Below are positions 8,914-18,607 of a DNA stretch of 53,165 nucleotides, piece after piece. The notes beneath the pieces were generated by a model that worked only from the letters and a program-made list of their open reading frames with translations, was not told the origin of the DNA and ran no database searches. A program made the position numbers and the translations under genes. Location of the stretch: positions 1 through 53,165 of the forward strand of contig NZ_NHSD01000296.1 in assembly GCF_016653255.1 (NCBI RefSeq), written 5' to 3'. The stretch is from Rhodobaculum claviforme (lineage in GTDB: Bacteria; Pseudomonadota; Alphaproteobacteria; Rhodobacterales; Rhodobacteraceae). How positions within the stretch are numbered: position 1 is the first letter of the stretch; each line of letters begins with the position of its first letter.

Positions 8914-9870
8914 ATGGCGTGGGACATCCTGTTCGTGGCGGCGGGTCTGGGGATTCTGCTGCTGGCCGGGGATGCGCTGGTGAAGGGCGCGGTGAACCTG
9001 AGCCTGCGGCTGGGGGTTCCGGCGGCGATCGTCGGGCTGACGATCGTGGCCTTCGGCACGTCGGCGCCCGAGCTTCTGGTCTCGGTGCAGGCGGTGCTGG
9101 CCGATGTGCCCGCGCTGGCGCTGGGAAATGTCGTCGGCTCCAACATCGCCAACGTGCTGCTGGTGCTGGGGGTGCCCGCGCTGATCGCCGCCGTGCCGGT
9201 GGCGCGCGGCGAGGTGGCGCATGATTATATCGTGATGATGCTGGCGACGGCCCTGTTCGTGGGGCTTGCGCTGCTGGGTCCCATCGGCTGGCCGCAGGGG
9301 TTGATCCTGCTGGCGGGGCTGGCGCTGATGCTGGGCGATGCCTATCGCCGCGCGAGGGCCGAGCGGCGCGCCGGGGCCGAGCCGCTACCCGAAGGGGCGG
9401 ATCCGGCCTTGGGCGGCTGGCGGATCGGGCTGTTCACCGGCATCGGGCTGGTGGGGCTGCCGCTGGGCGCGGGACTGCTGGTGGACGGCGCCACGGGGAT
9501 CGCGCGCACGCTGGGCGTGACCGAGGCGGTGATCGGGCTGACGCTGGTGGCCGTGGGCACGTCGCTGCCAGAGCTTGCGACGACCGTGATGGCCGCGGTA
9601 CGCCGACAGGCAGGGGTGGCGATGGGTAACGTTCTGGGCTCCAACGTGTTCAATCTGCTGGGGATCGTCGGGGTCGCGGGGCTGGTGGGCACGATGCCCG
9701 TCCCGCCCGAGATGCTGGCGCGCGACCTGTGGGTGATGGTGGCGGCGGCGGCGCTGCTGGGGGTGTTCGTGGCCACGGGGTGGTCCATCGGGCGATTGGC
9801 GGGGATCGGGCTTGTCCTGCTCTATGGGGCGTATCTGGCCGTCCTCGCCCTGGGTGGAGGGATGGTATGA
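8914..9870 (+). CDS. Calcium/sodium antiporter, CaCA superfamily (YrbG-like)
   Basis: This 318-residue membrane protein has two internally homologous halves. Each carries the alpha-repeat of Ca2+/cation antiporters: GTSAPELLVSVQA ... GNVVGSNIANVLLVLG (about residues 49-88) and GTSLPELATTVMAA ... GNVLGSNVFNLLGIVG (about 212-252), giving about ten membrane helices. The family exchanges Ca2+ for Na+ or H+ across the inner membrane; the ion is inferred from family only. The acidic residues in the two PEL motifs are the expected ion ligands and are intact. It ends in an ATGA overlap with the next SDR gene. Confidence 0.9.
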   Translation: MAWDILFVAAGLGILLLAGDALVKGAVNLSLRLGVPAAIVGLTIVAFGTSAPELLVSVQAVLADVPALALGNVVGSNIANVLLVLGVPALIAAVPVARGEVAHDYIVMMLATALFVGLALLGPIGWPQGLILLAGLALMLGDAYRRARAERRAGAEPLPEGADPALGGWRIGLFTGIGLVGLPLGAGLLVDGATGIARTLGVTEAVIGLTLVAVGTSLPELATTVMAAVRRQAGVAMGNVLGSNVFNLLGIVGVAGLVGTMPVPPEMLARDLWVMVAAAALLGVFVATGWSIGRLAGIGLVLLYGAYLAVLALGGGMV

Positions 9871-10649
9871 CACAGGCGGCACTGATCACCGGCGCGGGCA
9901 AGCGGCTGGGGCGCGCGATGGCGCTGTATCTGGCGGGACGAGGCCATGACGTGGCGCTGCACTACGCCACCTCGCAGGCCGACGTCGAGGCGGTCGCGCA
10001 ACAGGCGCGGGCGCTGGGTGTGCGCGCGGTCACCCTGCGCGCCGACCTGACGCGGGAGGCCGAGATGCAGGCGCTGCTGCCCGCCGCCGCCGAGGCCCTG
10101 GGCGGGCCACTGACGGTCCTTGTCAACAATGCCTCCATCTTTGAATACGACACCCTGCACACCGCGACGCGCGACAGTTGGGACCGGCATCTGGAATCGA
10201 ACCTGCGCGCGCCGTTCGTCCTGACCCAGGGGTTTGCGGCCCAGGCGCCCGCCCCCGGCACCGATGCCGCCGGCGAGTCCATCGCCCGTGCGCTGGTCGT
10301 CAACCTGATCGACCAGCGGGTGCACAAGCTGACGCCCGAGTTCATGTCCTACACCATCGCCAAGATGGGCCTGTGGGCGCTGACCCGCACCGCCGCACAG
10401 GCGCTGGCGCCGGGCATCCGCGTGAACGCCATCGGCCCCGGCCCCACCCTCCAGGGCGCCCGCCAGAGCGCCGAGCACTTTGCCCGCCAGCGCGCCGCCT
10501 GCCCGCTGGAGCGCGGCGCCGGACCCGATGATATCTGCGCCGCTCTGGGTTACTTTCTGGATGCTCCGGCGGTCACCGGGCAACTTCTGTGCGTCGACGG
10601 CGGGCAGCACCTTGCGTGGCAGACGCCCGATGTTCTTGGGGTTGAATGA
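9867..10649 (+). CDS. SDR family oxidoreductase, FolM/pteridine-reductase-like
   Basis: This 260-residue short-chain dehydrogenase has TGAGKRLGRAMALYLA at the N-terminus, VNNASIFEYD near residue 90 and the active-site YTIAK near residue 167. The usual catalytic serine position reads VVNLIDQRVHKLTPEFMSY, a DQR variant typical of pteridine-reductase or FolM-like enzymes that reduce dihydropterins with NADPH. It overlaps the antiporter gene by four bases and ends about 275 bases before uvrC. The SDR-uvrC order is familiar from Rhodobacteraceae, though here the downstream pgsA/moaDE genes I would expect are replaced by a sugar transporter. The substrate is not proven. Confidence 0.82.
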   Translation: MTQAALITGAGKRLGRAMALYLAGRGHDVALHYATSQADVEAVAQQARALGVRAVTLRADLTREAEMQALLPAAAEALGGPLTVLVNNASIFEYDTLHTATRDSWDRHLESNLRAPFVLTQGFAAQAPAPGTDAAGESIARALVVNLIDQRVHKLTPEFMSYTIAKMGLWALTRTAAQALAPGIRVNAIGPGPTLQGARQSAEHFARQRAACPLERGAGPDDICAALGYFLDAPAVTGQLLCVDGGQHLAWQTPDVLGVE

Positions 10650-10664
10650 CGCCTGCGGGGGGCC

Positions 10665-10679
10665 GTTCCGGCCCTGTTC
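10665..10679. promoter_or_regulatory. LexA (SOS) box, alphaproteobacterial type, upstream of uvrC
   Basis: The sequence GTTC-CGGCCCT-GTTC is a perfect match to the direct-repeat LexA operator GTTC-N7-GTTC known from Rhodobacter and Rhizobium. A TTGACT hexamer that could serve as a -35 begins four bases downstream at 10683, although no good -10 follows. It lies about 245 bases before the uvrC start, in the only long intergenic space between the SDR and uvrC. The match is seen directly; the regulation is inferred. Confidence 0.6.
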
Positions 10680-10876
10680 GGGTTGACTTGTCCACCCTGC
10701 CCTGCGGCGTCACAACCGCGTCACGAATCCCCCAAGTTTTTCAGTCCGTTGCAAATCACATGCCACTTTTCCACATGATTTCAACGCGTTCCGGTTTCGC
10801 CCAAAAAACAGGCGATCCGATGGAAGACCCCGTTTGCAACGGGATTCCGACACTGGCGGAAAGTTCTCACCAGAGT

Positions 10877-10897
10877 TGTCCACAGATTCCGTGGACA
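10877..10897. repeat. Inverted repeat in the uvrC leader
   Basis: TGTCCAC, a 7-base spacer, then GTGGACA forms a perfect inverted repeat ending 26 bases before the uvrC start codon, just ahead of its GGAGG ribosome site. It could be an operator or a small leader hairpin. The left arm also reads TTGTCCACA, one mismatch from the DnaA-box consensus, and a consensus-matching TTTTCCACA sits at 10767-10775. The leader is noticeably richer in A and T than its surroundings. Confidence 0.5.
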
Positions 10898-10923
10898 GCT
10901 TTCGACTTGCGGTGGAGGGCCTG

Positions 10924-12810
10924 ATGATGCAACCGACAGGGGAATCGGGGGACACTGCGGCGCAGCCCCTGACGGGCCACGCGCTGATCGCGCGCGAGGT
11001 GCGCGGGCTCGACGCCTCGCCGGGCGTGTACCGGATGCTCGATGCCCAAAGCCGGGTGCTATACGTCGGCAAGGCGCGGAACTTGCGCGCGCGGGTGGCG
11101 AACTATGCCCGCCCCTCGGGGCACTCGGGGCGGATCGCGCGGATGATCCACGAGACCGCCGCGATGATGTTCCTGACCACCCGGACCGAGACCGAGGCGC
11201 TGCTGCTGGAGCAGAACCTCATCAAGCAGCTCAAGCCCCGCTACAACGTGCTCCTGCGCGACGACAAGAGCTTCCCCGAGATCCTGATCGCCAAGGACCA
11301 CGGCTTTCCCCAGATCCGCAAGCACCGTGGCGCACGCCGCAGCAAGGGGGCGTATTACGGCCCCTTCGCCTCGGCCGCCGCGGTGAACCGGACGCTGAAC
11401 CAGCTGCAACGGGTGTTCCTGCTGCGCAACTGCACCGACGCGACATTCGAAAGCCGCACCCGGCCGTGTCTGCTGCACCAGATCCGCCGCTGCTCGGCCC
11501 CCTGCACCGGCGAGATTTCGCACGATGACTACGCAGCCCTCGTGGCCGATGCGGAACGCTTCCTGCAAGGCAAGTCCACCGCCGTGCAGGCGGCGCTCGC
11601 CACCGAGATGGAAGCCGCCGCCGAGGCGCTGGAGTTCGAGCGCGCCGCCGCCCTGCGCGATCGCATCCGGGCCCTGACGACGGTGCAGCAATCCCAGGGC
11701 ATCAATCCCCGCGGTGTCAGCGAGGCCGACGTGGTCGCCGTGCACATCGACGGTGGGCAAGCCTGCGTGCAGGTGTTCTTCATCCGCGGGCATCAGAGCT
11801 GGGGCAACCGCGACTTCTACCCCCGCACCGGTGCCGGGGCCGAGGCGGCCGAGATCCTTCAGGCGTTCCTCGCGCAGTTCTACGACGACCGCGAGCCGCC
11901 GCGCCTGATCCTGCTGTCGCATGCCGTTGACGACCCCGATCTGGTCACCGCCCTGCTGTCCGAACGTGCCGGCCGCAAGGTGGAGGTTGCCGTCCCCCAA
12001 CGCGGCGAGAAGGCCGAGCTGGTCGAGAACGCCGCCCGCAACGCCCGTGAATCGCTGGGCCGCAAGCTGGCCGAGAGCACCGCCCAGGCGCGGCTTCTGG
12101 CGGGCCTGGCCGAGGCGTTCGGTCTGCCCGGCGCCCCCCGCCGGGTGGAGATCTACGACAACTCCCACATCCAGGGCACCGACGCGGTGGGCGCCATGGT
12201 TGTCGCAGGGCCCGACGGTCTGATGAAATCGCAATACCGCAAGTTCAACATCCGCGGCGATGCCCTGACCCCGGGCGACGATTTCGGCATGATGCGCGAG
12301 GTCCTCACCCGCCGGTTCGAACGCCTGCTCAAGGAAGACCCCGACCGCGAGGGCGAGACCTGGCCCGACCTTCTGCTCATCGACGGCGGCGCGGGGCAGA
12401 TCTCGGCCGCCGCGGGCATCCTGGCCGACCTCGGCGTGGACGACATCCCCCTGGTGGGCGTCGCCAAGGGCATCGACCGCGACGCCGGCAAGGAGGAGTT
12501 CCACCGCCCCGGCCGCCCTGTCATGGCACTGGGCCGCGCCGATCCGGTCCTCTACTTCATCCAGCGCCTGAGGGACGAGGCGCACCGCTTTGCCATCGGC
12601 GCCCACCGCGCCAAACGCGCCAAGGCCGTGGGCGCCACACCGCTGGACGAAATCCCCGGCGTCGGCGCGGCCCGCAAGCGCGCGCTTTTGCAACACTTCG
12701 GCTCGGCCAAGGCGGTGTCGCGCGCGGGGCTGGCGGATCTGCAGGCGGTGGACGGGATCTCCGCCGCCATGGCCCAGAAGGTCCACGACCACTTTCACCC
12801 CAAAGGATAA
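10924..12810 (+). CDS. uvrC: Excinuclease ABC subunit UvrC
   Basis: This 628-residue UvrC makes the two incisions flanking a UvrAB-marked lesion in nucleotide excision repair. The N-terminal GIY-YIG nuclease domain ([25 protein letters not shown], about residues 36-60) makes the 3' cut. The C-terminal RNase-H-like nuclease ([19 protein letters not shown] and [13 protein letters not shown]) makes the 5' cut. The UVR motif ([17 protein letters not shown]) lies near residue 240, and a double helix-hairpin-helix closes the protein ([22 protein letters not shown]). The start at ATG 10924 follows a GGAGG site; a second ATG follows immediately. A LexA box upstream suggests SOS control, and a strong hairpin follows the stop. 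Confidence 0.96.
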   Translation: MMQPTGESGDTAAQPLTGHALIAREVRGLDASPGVYRMLDAQSRVLYVGKARNLRARVANYARPSGHSGRIARMIHETAAMMFLTTRTETEALLLEQNLIKQLKPRYNVLLRDDKSFPEILIAKDHGFPQIRKHRGARRSKGAYYGPFASAAAVNRTLNQLQRVFLLRNCTDATFESRTRPCLLHQIRRCSAPCTGEISHDDYAALVADAERFLQGKSTAVQAALATEMEAAAEALEFERAAALRDRIRALTTVQQSQGINPRGVSEADVVAVHIDGGQACVQVFFIRGHQSWGNRDFYPRTGAGAEAAEILQAFLAQFYDDREPPRLILLSHAVDDPDLVTALLSERAGRKVEVAVPQRGEKAELVENAARNARESLGRKLAESTAQARLLAGLAEAFGLPGAPRRVEIYDNSHIQGTDAVGAMVVAGPDGLMKSQYRKFNIRGDALTPGDDFGMMREVLTRRFERLLKEDPDREGETWPDLLLIDGGAGQISAAAGILADLGVDDIPLVGVAKGIDRDAGKEEFHRPGRPVMALGRADPVLYFIQRLRDEAHRFAIGAHRAKRAKAVGATPLDEIPGVGAARKRALLQHFGSAKAVSRAGLADLQAVDGISAAMAQKVHDHFHPKG

Positions 12811-12880
12811 GCGCCCCCGCGGCACGCCGCGCGGAAGGGGGCGGAGTAGCCACCCTCCGTGCGGCGTGCCGCGGGGGCGC
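12811..12880. terminator. Very strong bidirectional hairpin between uvrC and the ABC ATPase gene
   Basis: The arms at 12811-12830 and 12861-12880 are perfect 20-base reverse complements beginning GCGCCCCCGCGG. The intervening 30 bases pair partially too (GCGGAAGG against CCCTCCGT). It starts one base after the uvrC stop and ends two bases before the stop of the convergent transporter gene, so it would terminate both transcripts. No long T-run follows, as is common in GC-rich alphaproteobacteria. Confidence 0.8.
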
Positions 12881-12882
12881 GC

Positions 12883-13965
<1,083 letters not shown>

Positions 13966-13978
13966 GCCGCACCTCCCC

Positions 13979-15130
13979 TCATTTCACCGACCCCGCCAGC
14001 AGGCCGCGCACCAGATAGCGTTGCAGCGTGAAGAACACGACCAGCGGCACCGCGATGGACACGAACGCCGCCGCCGCCAGGATCCCCCAGTCCCCCCCGC
14101 GCGAGCCGATCAGGTCGTCGGCGATCTTGACTGTCATCACCTGCGCGTCGGACCCCGAGGGCAGGAACACCTTGGCCACCAGCAGGTCGTTCCACACCCA
14201 CAGGAACTGGAAGATCGCGAAGGCCGCCAGCGCGGGAAAGCTCAGCGGCAGGATGATCCGGGTGAAGATCTGGAAATCCGTCGCCCCGTCCACCCGCGCG
14301 CTCTCGATGATGTCGCGCGGCAGGCCCACCATGTAGTTGCGCAGCAGATAGATCGCGAGCGGCATCCCGAAGCCGGTGTGCGCAAGCCAGATGCCAAGGA
14401 AGCTCTGCCCGATGCCCACCGCGTTGTGCAGGTTCAGAAGCGGCACCAGCGCAAGTTGCAGCGGCACCACCAGCAGCCCCACAACGGCCGCGATCAGCAC
14501 GCCGCGCCCTCTGAAATCCATCCACGCCAGCGCATAGGCCGCGAACGCCGCGATCAGGATCGGGATCACCGTCGCCGGGACCGCCACCGTCAGGGTATTC
14601 AGGAACGCCCGGTCCATCCCGTCCGAGGTCAGCACGGTGGCATAGTTGTCGAGCGTCACGCGGGGCGGCACGCGGGCTTCGAAGAAGATGCTGACGGGGC
14701 GGGTGAGCGCGTCCGGCGCGGTGATGGTGAAGGCGCCGTCGCGCGCGACGCTCAGGGTGCCGCCGGTGCGCAGCTCGGCGGTGTCGCCGGGGGCGTGCTC
14801 GGTCGGCGCCGCGCCACGGGTCCCGAACGCGGTGACGGTGCCCGCGCCGTCGGGGAACCAGCGCGCCTGTGCCGGATCGTCAAGGACGTTGCCCGCGATC
14901 ACGAACCCGTCGCCGCTTGCGCGCGCATCGTCGGGCGCGGCGCGGATGCGAAACGTCATCTCCACCGGCAGAGGGGCCAACCACCAGCCGGTCTCGGCGA
15001 TCTGGTCGCGGTCGCGCACCGATGACACCAGCAGCCCCAGCGTCGGGATCAGCCACAGCAGGACCAGCGCCACCACCGACAGGTGCACGGCCCATTGCAG
15101 CCCCGATTTCCGCCCCGCGATGCTGTGCAA
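13979..15130 (-). CDS. aglG: Carbohydrate ABC transporter permease, AglG-like, with large periplasmic insert
   Basis: This 383-residue inner-membrane permease of the MalG type has the cytoplasmic EAA loop as IIESARVDGATDFQIFTRIILPLSFPAL near residue 280. An unusual 110-residue soluble stretch sits between the first membrane helix (residues 16-36) and the permease core. That extra domain and the length match the AglG subunit of alpha-glucoside transporters rather than ordinary MalG. No ATG or GTG fits: the gene most likely starts at TTG 15130, directly behind an AAGGGGGAG ribosome site and 11 bases after the previous stop. It pairs with AglF to form the pore. Confidence 0.85.
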   Translation of the reverse strand: MHSIAGRKSGLQWAVHLSVVALVLLWLIPTLGLLVSSVRDRDQIAETGWWLAPLPVEMTFRIRAAPDDARASGDGFVIAGNVLDDPAQARWFPDGAGTVTAFGTRGAAPTEHAPGDTAELRTGGTLSVARDGAFTITAPDALTRPVSIFFEARVPPRVTLDNYATVLTSDGMDRAFLNTLTVAVPATVIPILIAAFAAYALAWMDFRGRGVLIAAVVGLLVVPLQLALVPLLNLHNAVGIGQSFLGIWLAHTGFGMPLAIYLLRNYMVGLPRDIIESARVDGATDFQIFTRIILPLSFPALAAFAIFQFLWVWNDLLVAKVFLPSGSDAQVMTVKIADDLIGSRGGDWGILAAAAFVSIAVPLVVFFTLQRYLVRGLLAGSVK

Positions 15131-15141
15131 ATCTCCCCCTT

Positions 15142-16122
15142 TCAGCGCATCTCGCGCCGGGCCTGGCGGATGTTCCAGATCATCACCGGCAGCACGAGGA
15201 TCATGATGACAAAGGCCACCGCCGTCGCCCGTCCGTCGTCGCGGAACATGAAGCTCATCATGTAGCTGGGCAGGATGTGGGTGCCGAAGTTGCCCCCCGT
15301 CATGGTGTAGACGATGTCGAAGACCTTGAGCACGAGGAAGGTGATGGTGGTCCACACCACCACGATGGTGCCCATGATCTGCGGCACCTTGATGCGAAAG
15401 AAGATCTGCGTCGGGCTGGCGCCGTCCATGATCGCGGCCTCCACCGTCTCCTCGGGGATGCCGCGCAGGGCGGCCGACAGGATCACCATGGCAAAGCCGG
15501 TCTGGATCCAGACCATGATGAACATGATGAAGAAGTTGTTCCAGAACGGGATCTGGATGACGTCGATGGCGCGCTCCGCGCCGAACGCGCCGCGCACGGC
15601 GTTGATCAGCCCGATGTCGAAGCTGTTGTCATAGACGAACCGCCAGATCAGCGAGGCGCCGACAAAGCTGATCGCCATGGGCATGAAGATCAGCGACTTG
15701 GCCACGTTGCCCCAGCTGAGGCGGTCGGTCAGCTGCGCGGCCAGCAGCCCGAACGCCGTCGCCGCCGCCGGCACCACCAGCAGCCACAGGATGTTGTTGC
15801 GCACCGCCACCCGAAACCCGCCGGACGCGATCAGGTCGGCATAGTTGCCCAGCCCGATGAACTCTGTCCCGCTGCGGTCGTGAAGCGAGCGGACGAACGA
15901 CCCCACCACCGGATAAGCCAGATACAGCCCCAGAACGACCAGCGCCGGAAACAGGAACAGCCAAGGCCGGATGAGGTTGGCGCGGGTGATGTTGCGCCCC
16001 GCATGCGGCCCGTGCGGCGGACAGATCACCCGGTCCAGCAACAGGTTCGACAGCCAGAAATACGCAACGCAGCCGGTTACGCCGACAAGGATGGTGAACA
16101 GGCCCTGCAGGATCGGCGGCAT
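15142..16122 (-). CDS. aglF: Carbohydrate ABC transporter permease, AglF-like
   Basis: This 326-residue permease has about eight membrane helices, with two N-terminal ones (LQGLFTILVGVTGCVAYFWL; RPWLFLFPALVVLGLYLAYPV) ahead of the six-helix MalF-type core. The EAA loop reads EETVEAAIMDGASPTQIFFRIKVPQIMG near residue 225. A long N-terminal linker with CPPHGPHAG fits AglF of alpha-glucoside importers. It sits between the binding-protein gene and the second permease, with 15 and 11 base gaps, so all four genes should be co-transcribed. Confidence 0.87.
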   Translation of the reverse strand: MPPILQGLFTILVGVTGCVAYFWLSNLLLDRVICPPHGPHAGRNITRANLIRPWLFLFPALVVLGLYLAYPVVGSFVRSLHDRSGTEFIGLGNYADLIASGGFRVAVRNNILWLLVVPAAATAFGLLAAQLTDRLSWGNVAKSLIFMPMAISFVGASLIWRFVYDNSFDIGLINAVRGAFGAERAIDVIQIPFWNNFFIMFIMVWIQTGFAMVILSAALRGIPEETVEAAIMDGASPTQIFFRIKVPQIMGTIVVVWTTITFLVLKVFDIVYTMTGGNFGTHILPSYMMSFMFRDDGRATAVAFVIMILVLPVMIWNIRQARREMR

Positions 16123-16137
16123 CGGCTCCTCCGTGCC

Positions 16138-17496
16138 TCAGCGCATGGCGTCCCAGCGCGACTGGATTTCGGCGGCGACGTCGGCGGCGTCGGCCCCGGT
16201 GGTGAAGTCCACCATTCCCGACCAGAAGGCCCCCGCGCCGATCTCGCCCGGCATCAGGTCCGAGGCATCGAACCGGAACACCGTGGCGTCCAGCAGCACC
16301 TCGTTGATGCCGCGTTGCGCGTCCGAGGAGAAGGTGTCGAGGTTCACGCCGGTGTGCGGCGTCAGAAAGCCCGACTGGGCCATCCACAGCTCGTGCGCGA
16401 TGGGGGTCTGGAGGAAGGCGATCAGCGACTGCGCCACAGGCGCGTCGTCGGTGATGGCCCACATCGTGCCCGCGCCCATCACCGGCTCCCCCAGATCATG
16501 CCGGGCATAGGCGGGGAAGTAGAAGAAGTCGTAGTCGAGCCCGTACTCCAGCCCATCGGGGAAGAAGGTGGGGATGAAGGACGCCTGCTTGTGCATGTGG
16601 CAATCGGGCGGAAACCGGAACAGCCCCGAGGGCGCGTCGCGCCAGTCGGTCGTGGCCACCGCCTGCGCGCCGCCGCTGACGAAATCGTCATTGCGCGCGA
16701 AGTGGCCGTAGAGCTCGATCGCCTCGATCACGCGGGGATCGTCGAAGGGGACCGAGTTGTCGATCCAGCCGTCATAGACCTCGGGCGCGGCGATGCGCAG
16801 CAGCAGATCCTCGACCCAGTCGGTGGCGGGCCAGCCGGTGGCCGCGCCCGAGCCCAGCCCGATGCACCACGGCGTCCCGCCGTCATCGACGATGCGCTGC
16901 GTCAGGGCCAGAAGGTCCTCCATCGTGTCGGGGACGTCATAGCCCATCTCGAAGAAGGCGTCGGTGCTGTACCAGACCAGCGACTTCACATCGACCTTGT
17001 AGAACAGCCCGTACAGCGCCGCCTCGCCGTCCGGCCCCACGAACCGGCCGAGGTCGGCCCAGCTGTCGCCGGCGGCATAGGTCGCGCGCACCCAGTCCTC
17101 GGTCCCGTCCGCCAGCGGCGTCAGCAGGCCGCGCGCGGCCATGTCCGCCGCCAGCCCCGGCTGCGGGAACACCGCGATGTTGGGCGCGGAATTCGACCGG
17201 GCAGAGATGACGATGTCCTGCTCGAACCCGTCCGAGCCGGAATAGCTCACCTCGGCCCCGGTGGCGTGGGCGAAATAGGCCAGCACGCTTTCGACCATGC
17301 GGGCATCGGCCCCGGTCCAGACGCCGGCCACGCTCAGCCGGGCGCCGGTGTGGTCATGGGCGTCTGCGAACGCCTCCAGGGTGTGCCAGCTGAAGCGGTC
17401 GTCGGCGCCGGGTTCGAGGAACAGCTCCTGCGCCGGAGCGGTGGTGGCGATCAGCGCCAGCGCGGCGGTGCCGGCGGCAAGCCTGCGTGTGGGCAT
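16138..17496 (-). CDS. aglE: Extracellular solute-binding protein of the sugar transporter, AglE-like
   Basis: This 452-residue periplasmic binding protein has a Sec signal peptide (MPTRRLAAGTAALALIATTAPAQ, cleavage likely after APA). Aromatic-rich lobes follow, with GSGAATGWPATDWVEDLLLRIAAPEVYDGWIDNSVPF near residue 215, typical of the cluster of sugar-binding proteins that includes AglE. Its length, near 450, fits that family. The start at 17496 has a GGAGGG ribosome site. It is the first gene of the transporter operon and is divergent from glucokinase, so both ends of the 124-base spacer should carry promoters. Alpha-glucoside specificity (maltose, trehalose, sucrose) is an inference from the family and the AglF/AglG partners. 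Confidence 0.87.
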   Translation of the reverse strand: MPTRRLAAGTAALALIATTAPAQELFLEPGADDRFSWHTLEAFADAHDHTGARLSVAGVWTGADARMVESVLAYFAHATGAEVSYSGSDGFEQDIVISARSNSAPNIAVFPQPGLAADMAARGLLTPLADGTEDWVRATYAAGDSWADLGRFVGPDGEAALYGLFYKVDVKSLVWYSTDAFFEMGYDVPDTMEDLLALTQRIVDDGGTPWCIGLGSGAATGWPATDWVEDLLLRIAAPEVYDGWIDNSVPFDDPRVIEAIELYGHFARNDDFVSGGAQAVATTDWRDAPSGLFRFPPDCHMHKQASFIPTFFPDGLEYGLDYDFFYFPAYARHDLGEPVMGAGTMWAITDDAPVAQSLIAFLQTPIAHELWMAQSGFLTPHTGVNLDTFSSDAQRGINEVLLDATVFRFDASDLMPGEIGAGAFWSGMVDFTTGADAADVAAEIQSRWDAMR

Positions 17497-17620
17497 GGCG
17501 ATTTCCCTCCCGATGGGCGGGGCGTCGATCTGGGCGCCATCCCGGCGCAGGCCCCGATTTCCCTTGGTATGGGGGGTAATGTCGTGCAATCGGGCAGGTC
17601 TGTCAAATCGGGGGCCGAAC

Positions 17621-18562
17621 ATGGACGATTTCACCGACGCCCGGGCGCCGATCCTCGTGGCCGATATCGGCGGCACCAACATGCGCCTGGCGCTGGCGCG
17701 GGACGGGCGCCTGCTGGAGGGCAGCGTCACGCGCCATCCCTGCGCGGGCTGGCGCGATCCGATGGCACCGATGGCCGCGTATCTGGGCGCGCGCGGCGTG
17801 GCACGCGTGGGCGGGGTGTGCGTGGCGGTGGCCGGGCCGGTGCGCGACGGCATCGCGCGGATGACCAACCTTGCCTGGGAGGTGGACGCGGGCGCGCTCT
17901 CGGACCGCTTTGGCGGTGTGCGGGCGGTGGTTCTGAACGATCTTCAGGCACAGGGGCACGCGCTGGACCATCTGGCGCCCGGCAGCCTGCGGCCGGTGAT
18001 CGCAGTGGCCCGACGCGCGCCGGGACCTCGGCTGGTGATCGGGGTGGGGACGGGCTTCAACGCGGCGGTGGTGCATGACACCCCCTCGGGCCGTCTGGTG
18101 ACGGCGTCCGAAGCAGGCCACGCCACCCTGCCCGCGCCGGATCCGCAGATCGCCGCGCTGGCCGGGTCCATCGCCACCGCCGGCCTGCGCCCGGAGATCG
18201 AGGAGGCCCTGTCGGGACGGGGGCTGAGCCGGATCGACGCCTTTCTCGGCCATGGCGGACGCCCGGCGCCCGAGATCACCGCCGCGGGCCCCGGCCCGAC
18301 GCTGGCGCTGTTTGCGCGGCTGCTGGGGGTGGTGGCGGGGGATCTGGCGCTGGTGCACCTGCCGTGGGGGGGGGTGTATCTGGTGGGCGGCATGGCGCGC
18401 GCGGTGGCCCCGCAGCTGGCGGACGGCGGCTTTGCCACGGCGTTGCGCGACCGGGGGCGCTTTGCCCCGCTGCTGGCGGGCCTTGCGGTGGATCTTCTGG
18501 AGGACGACCACGCGGCGCTTGCGGGGTGTGCGGCCCTCATGCAGGGGGGCGGCGCCGTCTGA
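17621..18562 (+). CDS. glk: Glucokinase
   Basis: This 313-residue ROK-unrelated bacterial glucokinase (Glk, E. coli type) has the ATP phosphate motif VADIGGTNMRLAL near residue 13, AVAGPVRDG near 69, LNDLQAQGHAL near 106, GVGTGFNAAVV near 143 and the substrate loop EAGHATLP near 165. The enzyme phosphorylates cytoplasmic glucose with ATP to feed the Entner-Doudoroff pathway usual in this group. It is divergent from the sugar transporter, a sensible pairing since imported alpha-glucosides yield glucose. The hairpin that ends its transcript overlaps the last codons. Confidence 0.93.
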   Translation: MDDFTDARAPILVADIGGTNMRLALARDGRLLEGSVTRHPCAGWRDPMAPMAAYLGARGVARVGGVCVAVAGPVRDGIARMTNLAWEVDAGALSDRFGGVRAVVLNDLQAQGHALDHLAPGSLRPVIAVARRAPGPRLVIGVGTGFNAAVVHDTPSGRLVTASEAGHATLPAPDPQIAALAGSIATAGLRPEIEEALSGRGLSRIDAFLGHGGRPAPEITAAGPGPTLALFARLLGVVAGDLALVHLPWGGVYLVGGMARAVAPQLADGGFATALRDRGRFAPLLAGLAVDLLEDDHAALAGCAALMQGGGAV

Positions 18563-18576
18563 CGGCACCGCCCCCC
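18544..18576. terminator. Hairpin at the end of glk
   Basis: The arms GGGGGGCGGCGCCGTC (18544-18559) and GACGGCACCGCCCCCC (18561-18576) are reverse complements with one mismatch (a G-T pair in RNA). The hairpin spans the glk stop codon and lies between convergent glk and the DUF5368 gene, so it could stop transcription both ways. Confidence 0.65.
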
Positions 18577-18607
18577 CATGTCGTTGCGATGTCCTTCTGC
18601 GCGCCCG

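Noticed and set aside
10680-10923. Chromosomal replication origin upstream of uvrC
   Set aside because: Only one consensus-matching and two weaker DnaA-like boxes, no AT-rich unwinding element of useful length, and none of the usual origin neighbours (hemE, parAB, dnaA, rho). Kept only as a weak regulatory observation.
14869-18078. A 1069-codon plus-strand open frame opposite the sugar transporter
   Set aside because: Its translation is His/Arg/Gly/Asp-rich with no family motif, and it lies antisense to four well-recognised genes. It is a by-product of high GC, except for its end, which is only another frame of glk.
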